Shown here in pieces: positions 24,696-32,454 of a DNA stretch of 49,719 nt (position 1 is the stretch's first letter; every line of letters begins with the position of its first letter). The translations under genes and the position numbers were made by a program. The DNA is from Chloroflexota bacterium (GTDB lineage Bacteria > Chloroflexota > Limnocylindria > P2-11E). Location: the NCBI GenBank assembly GCA_005882765.1, contig VBDV01000115.1:1-49719 (forward strand), given 5' to 3'. The notes below the pieces were generated by a model, which made no database searches, was not told the DNA's origin, and saw only the letters and a list, made by a program, of their open reading frames with translations.

Positions 24696-25615
24696 TTCTC
24701 GAGGGCAGGCGAGCGGACGATCAGGGTGATCCTCGCGTCGGCCGTGCGGCGCCCGGTATCGGGCAGATCGACCTCCATCCGGAACACGAGGTCGTAGGCC
24801 GCGCCGGGCGGAGCGAGGCGACGCCATGACGTCCGGAACGGTGCGCCGCCTGAGCCCGCGAGGACGAGGGCTTCGCCCGGGTCGCCGGCTACGAGGGCCC
24901 AGGTCAGCACCGGAACCTCGCGGTCGTCCACGAACGCGCGTGGCCACAACGCGACGGCACGTCCGCGCAGCACCTCGACACTCGAGAGCGGCGCGCTCAC
25001 CGGAAGGAGCGACACACCCGCCCGGATCGGCCTGGCCGGCGGCGGTGTGGATGCCGGCATTGGGACCGGGCGCGTGGCGGGACAGCACGCTGGCGCTGCC
25101 GACCGTGCGGCCTGCGAAGGCAGTGACGGCGGTGAGGCCGTCACAGCCGGTGAACGTGTCGCGACGGCCACGAGACGCGCCAGCTCGGCATCGTCCTGAA
25201 AGAACACGACGCTGATCGGCACAAATCCGCCATCGATCAGTACGTAGTTCTCGTAATACGTGCCGGCCACTGATCGGCCGTCGCCGAGCGTGCGCCGACC
25301 GTTGAACGCGCTGCCGTCGAAGGCGCTCGACGCACCCGTGCCGACGGTGTCCAGCACGCGCGCATAGCTTCCCGTCGATTCGTGGACTGTGGTCGTGGAG
25401 TACGTCGTCAGAGGTCCGCTCGATGTCACCACGTCCGCCACGTAGGTATCGGTCACGTAGTAGATGCCCGGTGGTGGCGCGACGAATGGCGCCGGATCCG
25501 GCTCTCGCGCGGCTACTGGCGGCTGCGGTCGCTCGCGGAAGGGATTCCAGGCAAGGGCCGGGGAAGACATGAGGAGAAGAAGCGCGAGTGTGGCCGCCGC
25601 GCTCTGGCGCTTCAT
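24692..25615 (-). CDS. Exported protein of the Tad operon, unknown
   Basis: 307 residues with a signal peptide (KRQSAAATLALLLLMSSPALAW, cleavage after ALA). A Pro-rich stretch, a 110-residue Tyr/Thr/Ser-rich part (GIYYVTDTYVADVVTSSGPLTTYSTTTVHES), a second Pro-rich linker and a C-terminal beta-rich domain (VLTWALVAGDPGEALVLAG, DARITLIVRS) follow. No family recognised. Four-base overlaps with the TadG-like gene before it and cpaB after it show it belongs to the pilus operon. It may be a pilotin-like or wall-spanning part that replaces outer-membrane components. Confidence 0.6.
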   Translation of the reverse strand: MKRQSAAATLALLLLMSSPALAWNPFRERPQPPVAAREPDPAPFVAPPPGIYYVTDTYVADVVTSSGPLTTYSTTTVHESTGSYARVLDTVGTGASSAFDGSAFNGRRTLGDGRSVAGTYYENYVLIDGGFVPISVVFFQDDAELARLVAVATRSPAVTASPPSLPSQAARSAAPACCPATRPVPMPASTPPPARPIRAGVSLLPVSAPLSSVEVLRGRAVALWPRAFVDDREVPVLTWALVAGDPGEALVLAGSGGAPFRTSWRRLAPPGAAYDLVFRMEVDLPDTGRRTADARITLIVRSPALEN

Positions 25616-26097
25616 CGCGGCGAGCTCACGGCGATGACGTGGAGCACCGTAACCGGACGCAGCACGAGCGCGCCGAAGATCGGCGACCGCACCGGAACGT
25701 CCGCCGCGATGCGCACAGTCGGGCGGTCGTATCGCGCGCCCGTTCGTGCGTCGTACGCCGGAGCAGACGGATATGCCGCCACGTCCGCTGCCGCGGCGAT
25801 GTCCTCGGCCGCTCCGTCCAGGAGCGGCGCGGAGAGCTCGAGCTCGCGGGCAAAGTACTCACGCGCGACGTCGGCTGCGTCCGCGGCCAGACGCAACGCG
25901 CCGGATCGAGCGAGCTCAGCGTCGTCCTGGTCGTTCACGGCCACGAGGGTCGCGAGGTCCGCCGCTGCTCGGACGCGGGCAGCGGCCACGCGCAACGCGC
26001 CCAGCTGCAGGACGCCCGCGAGCGCGACGAGCAGTAGTGGCGCGAGCACGAGGGTAAGGACAAGCGCTGTTCCACGATCGTCCTGAGCCCAGCTCAT
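25612..26097 (-). CDS. TadG/TadE-like pseudopilin with short ectodomain
   Basis: 161 residues from the ATG at 26097, which overlaps the upstream stop (ATGA). The start DDRGTALVLTLVLAPLLLVALAGVLQLGALRVAAARVRAAADLATLVAV matches the Tad pseudopilin pattern, with RAAADLATLVAV resembling the ADAAALAG signature of TadG. The 100-residue external part is Ala/Asp-rich. It may be the minor component corresponding to TadF/TadG. Confidence 0.72.
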   Translation of the reverse strand: MSWAQDDRGTALVLTLVLAPLLLVALAGVLQLGALRVAAARVRAAADLATLVAVNDQDDAELARSGALRLAADAADVAREYFARELELSAPLLDGAAEDIAAAADVAAYPSAPAYDARTGARYDRPTVRIAADVPVRSPIFGALVLRPVTVLHVIAVSSPR

Positions 26098-26489
26098 CGG
26101 TTCACTTCTCCGCGCGAGATCGCGCTCGAACGAAGCGGCACGGTCGTCGAGAAGAGGAACGGGATGGTTACCGGATGGGCCGACGAGACCGACACTCGAA
26201 CAGGCTCGCGCCACCCGACTCGCGATGGGACGACCTCGACGCTCACGCGATCCGGATCGATTCCGGCACCGCGCAGCTGTTCGGCGAGGAACTGGCGGAG
26301 CGCGGGAGTGTCTCCGCCAAGCTCACCCGCGTATCGCGCGGCCTGAACGGTCGCAGCGTCCTGCGCCAGCCATCGCTCAAGGGCCGATCCAAACTCGAGG
26401 ATCGAGAAGAGGAGCGGCACGAGCATCGTGATGGCGAAGGTCGTCTCGAGCGTCGCGAGGCCTCGGTCGTTATGAAGGGACCGCGTCAA
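26094..26489 (-). CDS. tadE: TadE-like pseudopilin
   Basis: 131 residues from a TTG that overlaps the Flp pilin stop (TTGA). NDRGLATLETTFAITMLVPLLFSILEFGSALERWLAQDAATVQAARYAGE gives the Glu+5-containing pilin-like helix and the conserved following helix. A 60-residue beta-rich external part closes the protein. Longer readings from upstream codons overlap the pilin gene and add Pro/Arg-rich noise. Confidence 0.8.
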   Translation of the reverse strand: MTRSLHNDRGLATLETTFAITMLVPLLFSILEFGSALERWLAQDAATVQAARYAGELGGDTPALRQFLAEQLRGAGIDPDRVSVEVVPSRVGWREPVRVSVSSAHPVTIPFLFSTTVPLRSSAISRGEVNR

Positions 26490-26650
26490 CGCACGGCCTG
26501 CATCTGGCTGACGAGGGCCTGGAGACGGGCAACCAGTCCGTTGTTCCACGCGGTCACGCCGATGACGAGAGTTCCCAGGACGACCGCGGCCCCGATGATG
26601 TACTCGATCGTGGCGAGGCCCTCGCTCGCGGAGTAGAAACGACGAAGCAC
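26486..26650 (-). CDS. flp: Flp-type major pilin
   Basis: 54 residues, GTG start. The sequence has a short basic leader (LRRFYSASEG), then the Flp mature N-terminus G/LATIEY with Glu+5-Tyr+6, a hydrophobic helix (IIGAAVVLGTLVIGV) and a short polar tail ending MQAVR. Cleavage by a prepilin peptidase after Gly11 is expected; that peptidase is not encoded here. GGGAGG lies about 13 bases before the start as ribosome binding site, and the start codon itself sits inside a predicted hairpin. First gene of the Tad operon. Confidence 0.85.
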   Translation of the reverse strand: MLRRFYSASEGLATIEYIIGAAVVLGTLVIGVTAWNNGLVARLQALVSQMQAVR

Positions 26651-26698
26651 CGATATGAACCTCCCTCGTGGATGGGGCGAGGCTCGCTTCGGTGCTTC
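26644..26698 (-). promoter_or_regulatory. Inverted repeat occluding the Flp pilin start codon
   Basis: Perfect 10-bp arms: on the minus strand GAAGCACCGA (26698-26689) pairs with TCGGTGCTTC (26653-26644). The second arm contains the GTG start codon, and the 35-base loop carries the GAGGGAGG ribosome-binding sequence. This looks like a translational switch or attenuator for the pilin. Confidence 0.55.
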
Positions 26699-26720
26699 CT
26701 CTTGGCGATGGTCCGTTCGG

Positions 26721-26738
26721 CCGGTACCGGAGTACCGG
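26721..26738. repeat. Short inverted repeat between the ACT-domain and pilin genes
   Basis: CCGGTAC, CGGA spacer, GTACCGG. It lies 10 bases after the ACT-protein stop and about 70 bases before the pilin start. It could be an operator for the Tad operon or a weak terminator stem; there is no T-tract. Confidence 0.4.
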
Positions 26739-26747
26739 TCGCGAGAA

Positions 26748-27143
26748 TCAGCGGCGGCCGAGTGCCTTCTTCGCGGCGCGTGCGTCCTTCACGCCGAGCC
26801 CGAGCGTCGTGCTCTTCTTCGACGAACCGAGCATGTACGCGGACTCGATGTTGACCTTGTTCTTGCCGAGGCGGTTCGCGGCCCGGGCGAGCGTCCCCGG
26901 TTTGTTCGCGAGCCTTACTTCGACGATCTTGCGGTCGCCCGAGATGCGGTACTTCTTCGCCTTGATCGCGCGGCGAGCCTTCGCCGCGTCCTTGTCATCG
27001 ACGACGATGTAGACCGTCCCCGCTCCGCCGCCGGTCGTCGCCGCGATGCTGCGCATGCTGATCCCAGCGTCGCCGAGCGCGCCCGCTAGCGCTCCGAGTT
27101 GGCCCGCGCGGTTGGGCAGCTTGATCGTGAGCTCCACCGACAT
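26748..27143 (-). CDS. Tandem ACT-domain protein
   Basis: 131 residues, two ACT folds back to back: residues 1-65 (VELTIKLPNRAGQLGALAGALGDAGISMRSIAA) and 70-131 (RKIVEVRLANKPGTLARAANRLGKNKVNIESAYML). Both have the N/KPGxLxxxxxxLxxxxxNI pattern that binds small ligands, usually amino acids, at a domain interface. No catalytic domain is attached, so it is a stand-alone regulator or sensor. The ATG is preceded by GGGGAGGGA as ribosome-binding site, and a TAGAAT box lies further upstream (about 40 bases), so this gene has a leader. It precedes the Tad operon; a regulatory link is speculative. Confidence 0.85.
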   Translation of the reverse strand: MSVELTIKLPNRAGQLGALAGALGDAGISMRSIAATTGGGAGTVYIVVDDKDAAKARRAIKAKKYRISGDRKIVEVRLANKPGTLARAANRLGKNKVNIESAYMLGSSKKSTTLGLGVKDARAAKKALGRR

Positions 27144-27192
27144 GACGTCCCTCCCCGATGGTTTTCGGCGAGGGCGATTCTAGGTGTCCGCT

Positions 27193-27369
27193 CTAGAGCG
27201 CGATATTGCCGTGACGAGCCGGGACCCGACGGCCCTCGACACGCTCGGCCCAGTGCTGCGAGCCGAACACGGTCAGGAAGTACCGCATCCGATTGCTCCG
27301 CCGGCGCTGCGCTTCGCTGTTTGTCTGCGCGTTATTTCGCAAGCGGAAGAGCCGACGAAGACGCTCCAT
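27193..27369 (-). CDS. Possible small basic protein
   Basis: 58 codons from an ATG preceded by GGAGGAGG about nine bases upstream. The product is strongly basic (ERLRRLFRLRNN, RRRSNRMRYF) with no recognised domain. It occupies most of the 27144-27467 stretch between the TlpA-like and ACT genes, which otherwise shows no gene. The good ribosome-binding sequence is the main support. A chance open frame in GC-rich DNA remains possible. Confidence 0.4.
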   Translation of the reverse strand: MERLRRLFRLRNNAQTNSEAQRRRSNRMRYFLTVFGSQHWAERVEGRRVPARHGNIAL

Positions 27370-27467
27370 GAATGTGTCCTCCTCCCAGGTCATTGGGCGG
27401 AGCGTGCTCCTCAGCGCTGGGCGGGACGATCACCCACGACATGAACGGTCTGTGCCCCTGGAGACAC

Positions 27468-28070
27468 TCAGCGCGCCTTCTGAGTCCCCGTCCGGATCAT
27501 CGCCTCGGTCATCTGCCGAAGCTCGAGATGGCGGATGACGCCGTCCTTACCTACGAAGAAGGTGCTCGGGAGGGTCAGCACGCCGAAACGCCGCGTGGTC
27601 GCCCCGTCGCTGTCGAGGACCGGCTGCAGGCGATCGAGCCCGAGCGAGTCGAGGAAGGAGCGCGCCTTGTCGCCAGGCTCCATCAGGTCGACCTCAAGCA
27701 CGACGACGTCGGGCTCGCTGGCGGCGACGCGCTGCAACGCCGGCATCTCCTCCCGGCAGGGAAGGCACCAGGTCGCCCAGAAATTCACGACGACGACCTT
27801 GCCCCGGTATGTGGAGAGTCGGAGCGTCTTCCCATCGACGTCGGTCCACTCGAAGTCGGGTGCGAGCGCTCCGATCCGGCCGGCCGCGCCATCGGCTTCG
27901 ATCTGAGCGTGAATAACGCCCGCGTCGGTCACGGTTCCGGGCTTGTTCAGAAGCGGCCAGAGGAGCGCGGCGAGCGAGGCCAGCGCGATCGCGCCGATGA
28001 TGATCGCGGCGATCCATCGGGGGAGCGCGGTCGGCTCGCGATCGGTTCCGGGAGCGGTCGCCACGCTCAT
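27468..28070 (-). CDS. TlpA/ResA-like membrane-anchored thioredoxin
   Basis: 200 residues: an N-terminal anchor (WIAAIIIGAIALASLAALLWPLL), then a redoxin domain starting GALAPDFEWTDVDG. The active site is WCLPC (Cys102, Cys105) in NFWATWCLPCREEMPAL, with the cis-Pro in LTLPSTFFV. It reduces disulfides outside the membrane, typically in cytochrome c maturation, using electrons from CcdA. The ATG overlaps the ccdA stop (ATGA), so the electron donor and acceptor are co-translated. Confidence 0.92.
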   Translation of the reverse strand: MSVATAPGTDREPTALPRWIAAIIIGAIALASLAALLWPLLNKPGTVTDAGVIHAQIEADGAAGRIGALAPDFEWTDVDGKTLRLSTYRGKVVVVNFWATWCLPCREEMPALQRVAASEPDVVVLEVDLMEPGDKARSFLDSLGLDRLQPVLDSDGATTRRFGVLTLPSTFFVGKDGVIRHLELRQMTEAMIRTGTQKAR

Positions 28071-28756
28071 CCGACGAGCGGCAGGAAATTGAAAAGCTGA
28101 GGCAATCGCGCGAACTGCCCCGACACAAGGACCAGACCCATCGCTATCACGAGCGTACCGCCAGCCAAATTCACGACCCGGATGTGTGAGGCGAGCCAGC
28201 GGGCCACGCGTTGCGCGCCGCCGAGCCCACCGGCGAGCAGCAGGAACGGAACGCCGAGCCCGAGCGTGTAGGCAACAAGCAGAACCGCCCCCGACGCGAG
28301 GTCCTCGCCGAGGAGGAGCGTGAGGATGGCGCCGAGGTACGGGCCGACGCAGGGGGTGAAGCCGACGCCGAAGGCGAGACCGATCAAGAAGCTCCGTGGC
28401 AGCCCGGTTGTCCTGCCCTCGAGTCTGAGGTCGAGCTCGCGCGCGAGGAACGGGATCCGTATAAGCCCAAGCATCTGCATGCCGAGCACGACCAGCAAGA
28501 GGCCGCCGATCTTCTGAAGCCACGACACCATCTCGCCGGCGATCGAACCGACGAGAGCGACGGCGATCCAAAGGAGGGTGAACACCGTCGAGAACCCGAG
28601 CACGAACGCGAGCCCGTGCGCCAGGGTCCGCGCTCGTTGGGCGCCGGCGAGCGCGGCTTCACCGGCCATGTCGACGAGGAATGCCGGGACGAGCGGCAAC
28701 ACGCAGGGTGAGAGGAACGAGAGGATCCCGGCGCCGAACGCGATCGCGACGTTCAC
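28067..28756 (-). CDS. ccdA: Cytochrome c biogenesis thiol transporter CcdA
   Basis: 229 residues, six helices, GTG start. The two redox cysteines are in the usual repeated contexts: Cys18 in SFLSPCVLPLVPAF and Cys136 in VGFTPCVGPYLG. It carries electrons from cytoplasmic thioredoxin across the membrane to the TlpA-like protein encoded next. A TAGGCT box (minus strand, 28770-28765) overlaps the upstream GNAT stop, eight bases from the GTG; it may be an internal promoter or a coincidence. Confidence 0.93.
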   Translation of the reverse strand: MNVAIAFGAGILSFLSPCVLPLVPAFLVDMAGEAALAGAQRARTLAHGLAFVLGFSTVFTLLWIAVALVGSIAGEMVSWLQKIGGLLLVVLGMQMLGLIRIPFLARELDLRLEGRTTGLPRSFLIGLAFGVGFTPCVGPYLGAILTLLLGEDLASGAVLLVAYTLGLGVPFLLLAGGLGGAQRVARWLASHIRVVNLAGGTLVIAMGLVLVSGQFARLPQLFNFLPLVG

Positions 28757-28767
28757 GAAGAACTAGC

Positions 28768-29283
28768 CTAGGGTGCCTCCCGCGCGTACATGAGGAGGTC
28801 GAGGCCGTAGAAGCGGCCGGGCCCCTCGAGGGTCATCCCGCACTTGGAAGCCACGGTCCGCGAACGCGTATTGGCCGGAAGGATGAGGGCCACCACGCGC
28901 CGAAGAGCCATCTCGCCGAACCCGTATTCGAGGAGCGCGCGAGCCGCCTCTGTGGCGTAACCGTGCCCCCAGACCCGCGGCGCGAGCTCGTACGCGACTT
29001 CGACCTCGGGCCCCTTTCCTTCGACCGGAAAGAGTCCGACCTGGCCCAGGAATTCCGCCGACTCTTTGAGCTCGAGCGCCCAGAGCCCGAAGCCGGGAGG
29101 TTGACGCGCCGTGAAGGCCATGGTCCGCGCGAGGCGCTCTCGGGTCTCGGCGACATCCTTCGACGGCGGGCTCGGCGTCCACTTCATCACCTCGGGCGAA
29201 CCGAACACTTCGTGGAGAGCAGCGGCGTCCTCGTCGCGGTACGGACGGATAACGAGCCGTTCCGTCGCCAGCGGCAGCGGCAC
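28768..29283 (-). CDS. GNAT family N-acetyltransferase (RimJ/RimL-like)
   Basis: 171 residues, Acetyltransf_3 type. TERLVIRPYRDEDAAALHEVFGSPEVMKWT is the N-terminal signature; the acetyl-CoA loop is VWGHGYATEAARALLEYGF (R/Q-x-x-G-x-G/A). VVALILPANTRSRTVASKCGM closes the fold. The substrate is unknown: a protein N-terminus or small molecule. The start (GTG at 29283) shares one base with the stop of the cystathionine-lyase-type gene upstream. Confidence 0.88.
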   Translation of the reverse strand: MPLPLATERLVIRPYRDEDAAALHEVFGSPEVMKWTPSPPSKDVAETRERLARTMAFTARQPPGFGLWALELKESAEFLGQVGLFPVEGKGPEVEVAYELAPRVWGHGYATEAARALLEYGFGEMALRRVVALILPANTRSRTVASKCGMTLEGPGRFYGLDLLMYAREAP

Positions 29284-30431
29284 TAGCCGATCGCTTGCCC
29301 GAGATCTCCGATGAGATCGTCGACCGACTCGATGCCCACGGAAAGGCGCACGAGCCCGGCCGGGGGCGCGAGCTTGGTTCCGCGGACCGATCCGTGGGTC
29401 ATGGCGAGCGGGATCTCGATGAGCGATTCGACCCCGCCCAGTGACTCAGCGAGCGCGAAGATCTTGGTGCGCGCCGCCATCCGTTTCGCGGCGACCTCAC
29501 CCCCGCGGAGCTCAAACGACAGCATCCCGCCGAAGGCACGCATCTGACGCCGCGCCAGGGCGTGCTGCGGATGGGTGACGAGGCCCGGATAGTTGACGCT
29601 CGTGACTTTCGGATTCTCGGTGAGCCATTCCGCGATGGCCTGGGCGTTCGCCGAGTGCCGCTCCATGCGCACCGCGAGGGTCTTGGCTCCGCGGAGGACG
29701 AGCCACGCGTCGAACGGGCCGGGCACGCCGCCCGCCGCGTTTTGGATGAACGCGATACGGGCGCGCAGATCCTCGTCCGTGCCGGCGAGGCCTCCGCCGA
29801 TCACATCGGAATGCCCGCCGAGATATTTGGTCGTCGAATGCAGCACGAGGTCGGCGCCAAGGCGGAGCGGCTGTTGCAGATATGGGCTCGCGAAGGTGTT
29901 GTCCACCACGGCGACGGCCTTGCCGCGATGGGCGATCTCCGCGAGGGCGCCAATGTCGAGCACCTTCAGAAGGGGATTCGATGGAGTCTCGATCCACACG
30001 AGCCTGGTTCGCGGCCGCATCGCACGCCGCGCGGCCTCCGGCTTGCGCATGTCGACCGCCGTCAACGAAACGCCAAGCCGTTCGAATAGCTTCGCGAACA
30101 GCCGGTACGTGCCTCCGTAGACGTCGTCGGTCATGACCACGTGGTCGCCCTTCGAAAGAAGGTGCGCGACCGCATCGGTCGCGGCCATTCCCGACGCGAA
30201 CGCGAGACCCCAGCGGCCGCCCTCGAGCGCGGCGAGGCAGGTTTCGAGGGCCGTACGGGTGGGGTTGCCGGTGCGCGCGTACTCGTATCCCTTGTTCTTC
30301 CCGACCGCTTCCTGCGCGAACGTCGAGGTCTGGAAGATAGGGACGACGACGGCACCGGTCGCGGCTTCGGGGTCCTGCCCGGCATGGATGGCGAGCGTCT
30401 CGAAGCCCGGCTTGTGGGGAGTCTCCTTCAC
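29283..30431 (-). CDS. Cystathionine gamma-lyase/synthase-type PLP enzyme
   Basis: 382 residues, GTG start at 30431; a CATACT box lies nine bases before it. Cys/Met-metabolism PLP family: YARTGNPTRTALE (substrate/PLP phosphate), SGMAATDAV, DNTFASPYLQQP and Schiff-base Lys202 in HSTTKYLGGHSDVIGG. The next gene upstream on the same strand is a cystathionine beta-synthase, so cystathionine gamma-lyase of reverse transsulfuration (cystathionine to cysteine) is the most likely role. Cystathionine gamma-synthase activity is common in this group and cannot be excluded. Confidence 0.9.
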   Translation of the reverse strand: MKETPHKPGFETLAIHAGQDPEAATGAVVVPIFQTSTFAQEAVGKNKGYEYARTGNPTRTALETCLAALEGGRWGLAFASGMAATDAVAHLLSKGDHVVMTDDVYGGTYRLFAKLFERLGVSLTAVDMRKPEAARRAMRPRTRLVWIETPSNPLLKVLDIGALAEIAHRGKAVAVVDNTFASPYLQQPLRLGADLVLHSTTKYLGGHSDVIGGGLAGTDEDLRARIAFIQNAAGGVPGPFDAWLVLRGAKTLAVRMERHSANAQAIAEWLTENPKVTSVNYPGLVTHPQHALARRQMRAFGGMLSFELRGGEVAAKRMAARTKIFALAESLGGVESLIEIPLAMTHGSVRGTKLAPPAGLVRLSVGIESVDDLIGDLGQAIG

Positions 30432-30519
30432 GTCGTCGCCAGTATGCCGAGACTGTCGCGCGATCGGGTGAAGGACATGCGCGCGCGGGTGGCCGCCGGG
30501 AACGACGCCCGAAAGGACG

Positions 30520-31899
30520 CTAGCGGGGCGCGACCTTTCGCTGGTGAGCCACGAATTCCAACAGGTCGGCTTTCGTGATGACCGAGACCGGGCGGTTCTC
30601 TCGCGCGGCGAGCAGCGCAGGGGCGCCGCCGGAGAGCTCCTGATAGAGGCGCTCGATGTCATCGGTGGCCTGCACCACCGGGAAGGGCGGATCCATCACC
30701 CGCTCGACGCGTTCGTCGACAAGGGCGGGCTCGCGGAAGACGCGGTCGAGCATCGTCTTTTCCGAGACGCTTCCCACGATGTCGGACACCGCCCCCGCCG
30801 CACCGTCGGCCGTCACCGGGATCTGCGAGATACCGTAGCGCTGCATCGTGTCGATCGCGCGGCGGACCGTCTCCGTCTTCGAGACCACGATGAGCTCCGG
30901 GGTGCCCCCGCGATCCTTCATGACGTCGCCGACGTTTGCCGGTATGAGGCCCCCGAGGAATCCGTTCTGGCGCATCCATTCATCGTTGAAGATCTTTGAG
31001 AGGTAGTTGCGTCCCGTATCCGCGAAGAGGACGAGGACCAACGCGCTCTCGTCCAGGTCCTTCGCGACCTGGAGAGCGGCGAATAACGCTGTCCCCGACG
31101 ACCCGCCGACGAGGATTCCCTCCTCGCGGGTGAGCCGCCGCGCGGTGAGGAACGAGTCGCGATCGGAGACGCGCACCCAGCGATCGACGATCGCCGGATC
31201 GAAGGTCCCGGGATAGAAGTCCTCGCCGATGCCCTCTGTCTTGTACGGATGGATGTCGCCGGTGTAGAGCGAACCCTCGGGATCAGCGCCGACGATCACG
31301 ATCGACTTGTTCTGTTCCTTGAGGAATCGTCCCGCGCCCGTGACCGTCCCACCCGTACCCACACCGGCGACCAGGTGCGTGATGCGCCCCTCGGTCTGCC
31401 GCCATATCTCCGGGCCGGTGGTCCGATAGTGCGACTCGGGGTTCATCGCGTTGTAGTACTGGTTCGGCTGGAACGCGCCCGGGATGTCGCGTGTGAGGCG
31501 ATCGGCCACCTTGTAATAGGACTCGGGAGACTCCGGCGGTACGGCGCTCGGACAAACGACCACCTCGGCCCCGTATGCGCGCAGAAGGTCGCGCTTCTCC
31601 TGACTCTGCTTGTCGGCCATTGTGCAGATGACGCGGTACCCCTTGATAGCAGCGGCCATCGCCAGACCGACACCGGTGTTCCCGCTCGTTGGCTCGACGA
31701 TGGTGCCCCCCGGTCGAAGGAGACCGCGCCGCTCGGCGTCTTCGATCATGAGCAGCCCGATACGGTCTTTGATAGAACCGCCGGGGTTCAGATGCTCGAG
31801 CTTCGCGACGATCGTCGGGCGCAGTCCCCTACCGATGCGCGAGAGGCGAACGAGGGGCGTATCGCCGATGAGGCCGAGGATGTTTGGGGCGATGCTCAC
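30520..31899 (-). CDS. cbs: Cystathionine beta-synthase with C-terminal CBS-domain pair
   Basis: 459 residues, GTG start. The fold-type II PLP domain has Lys44 in GGSIKDRIG, the phosphate loop PTSGNTGVG and GVGTGGTVTG. After residue 330 come two CBS repeats (VGDVMKDRGGTPELIVVSKTETVRRAIDTMQRYGISQIPV, and a second ending at about residue 448). Haem-binding N-terminal residues of the human enzyme are absent, as usual in bacteria. It makes cystathionine from serine and homocysteine. A TAGCAT box six bases upstream suggests a leaderless message. Confidence 0.93.
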   Translation of the reverse strand: MSIAPNILGLIGDTPLVRLSRIGRGLRPTIVAKLEHLNPGGSIKDRIGLLMIEDAERRGLLRPGGTIVEPTSGNTGVGLAMAAAIKGYRVICTMADKQSQEKRDLLRAYGAEVVVCPSAVPPESPESYYKVADRLTRDIPGAFQPNQYYNAMNPESHYRTTGPEIWRQTEGRITHLVAGVGTGGTVTGAGRFLKEQNKSIVIVGADPEGSLYTGDIHPYKTEGIGEDFYPGTFDPAIVDRWVRVSDRDSFLTARRLTREEGILVGGSSGTALFAALQVAKDLDESALVLVLFADTGRNYLSKIFNDEWMRQNGFLGGLIPANVGDVMKDRGGTPELIVVSKTETVRRAIDTMQRYGISQIPVTADGAAGAVSDIVGSVSEKTMLDRVFREPALVDERVERVMDPPFPVVQATDDIERLYQELSGGAPALLAARENRPVSVITKADLLEFVAHQRKVAPR

Positions 31900-31905
31900 C
31901 CGGTG

Positions 31906-31911
31906 ATGCTA
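31906..31911 (-). promoter_or_regulatory. -10 box, cbs (leaderless type)
   Basis: TAGCAT on the minus strand, six bases before the GTG at 31899. Confidence 0.45.
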
Positions 31912-31932
31912 TGCCGCCCTGGTGGGTGGGGC

Positions 31933-32454
31933 CTACCTCTTCGGTTCCACGAGAAGGTAGAGGCCCACGATGATGAGGACGACAGGAACGAAGTACGGCT
32001 GCAGCGCGAGCGGGACCAGGTCGATCTGCAAAAACACGTCGGCGATCGCCACGACCGCGAGGACACCCGCGAGAAGGAGCGGTGCCCGCCGGATGGGCGC
32101 GAGGAGGGAAACGGCGACGAGACCTCCGGCGAGGGTTAGGAGGAACACCGGGCCCGCCATGTCAGGCGGAAGGCTGAACAACGTCGGGATCACGAGGCCG
32201 AGTCCGAACCCGATGAGCACGCACGCCGGCACGAGATAGACGTATTGCCGTGCGCCGACCCACCAAGCCGCGGCGAACGCGAGGCCGAGGGCGACGAAGA
32301 GATACGCACCCGCGTTCGGCACGCCCAGCGGGGGCAGCAGAAACGCACCGCCGATCGCAAGCAGAACCGCGCCGCCGAGGATGCCCCGCCGTGGACCGAG
32401 AGTGGTCGCCGGCCTATTCGTCTGGGAGCTCGTTCGCGTCGAGGTGGCGCGCAT
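31933..32454 (-). CDS. Small membrane protein, LiaF/DUF5668-like
   Basis: 173 residues from an ATG that lies 41 bases inside the end of the threonine synthase gene; no later start precedes the first helix. About six helices, with the repeated pattern GGAVLLAIGGAFLLPPLG and VPVVLIIVGLYLLVEPKR typical of LiaF-type transmembrane (DUF5668) segments. No cytoplasmic or extracellular domain is present. Function unknown; envelope stress sensing is the role of some relatives. Confidence 0.65.
   Translation of the reverse strand: MRATSTRTSSQTNRPATTLGPRRGILGGAVLLAIGGAFLLPPLGVPNAGAYLFVALGLAFAAAWWVGARQYVYLVPACVLIGFGLGLVIPTLFSLPPDMAGPVFLLTLAGGLVAVSLLAPIRRAPLLLAGVLAVVAIADVFLQIDLVPLALQPYFVPVVLIIVGLYLLVEPKR

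Noticed and set aside
28765-28770. TAGGCT before ccdA as a firm promoter
   Set aside because: It coincides with the stop codon of the preceding co-directional gene, so chance is likely; I mention it only within the ccdA entry.
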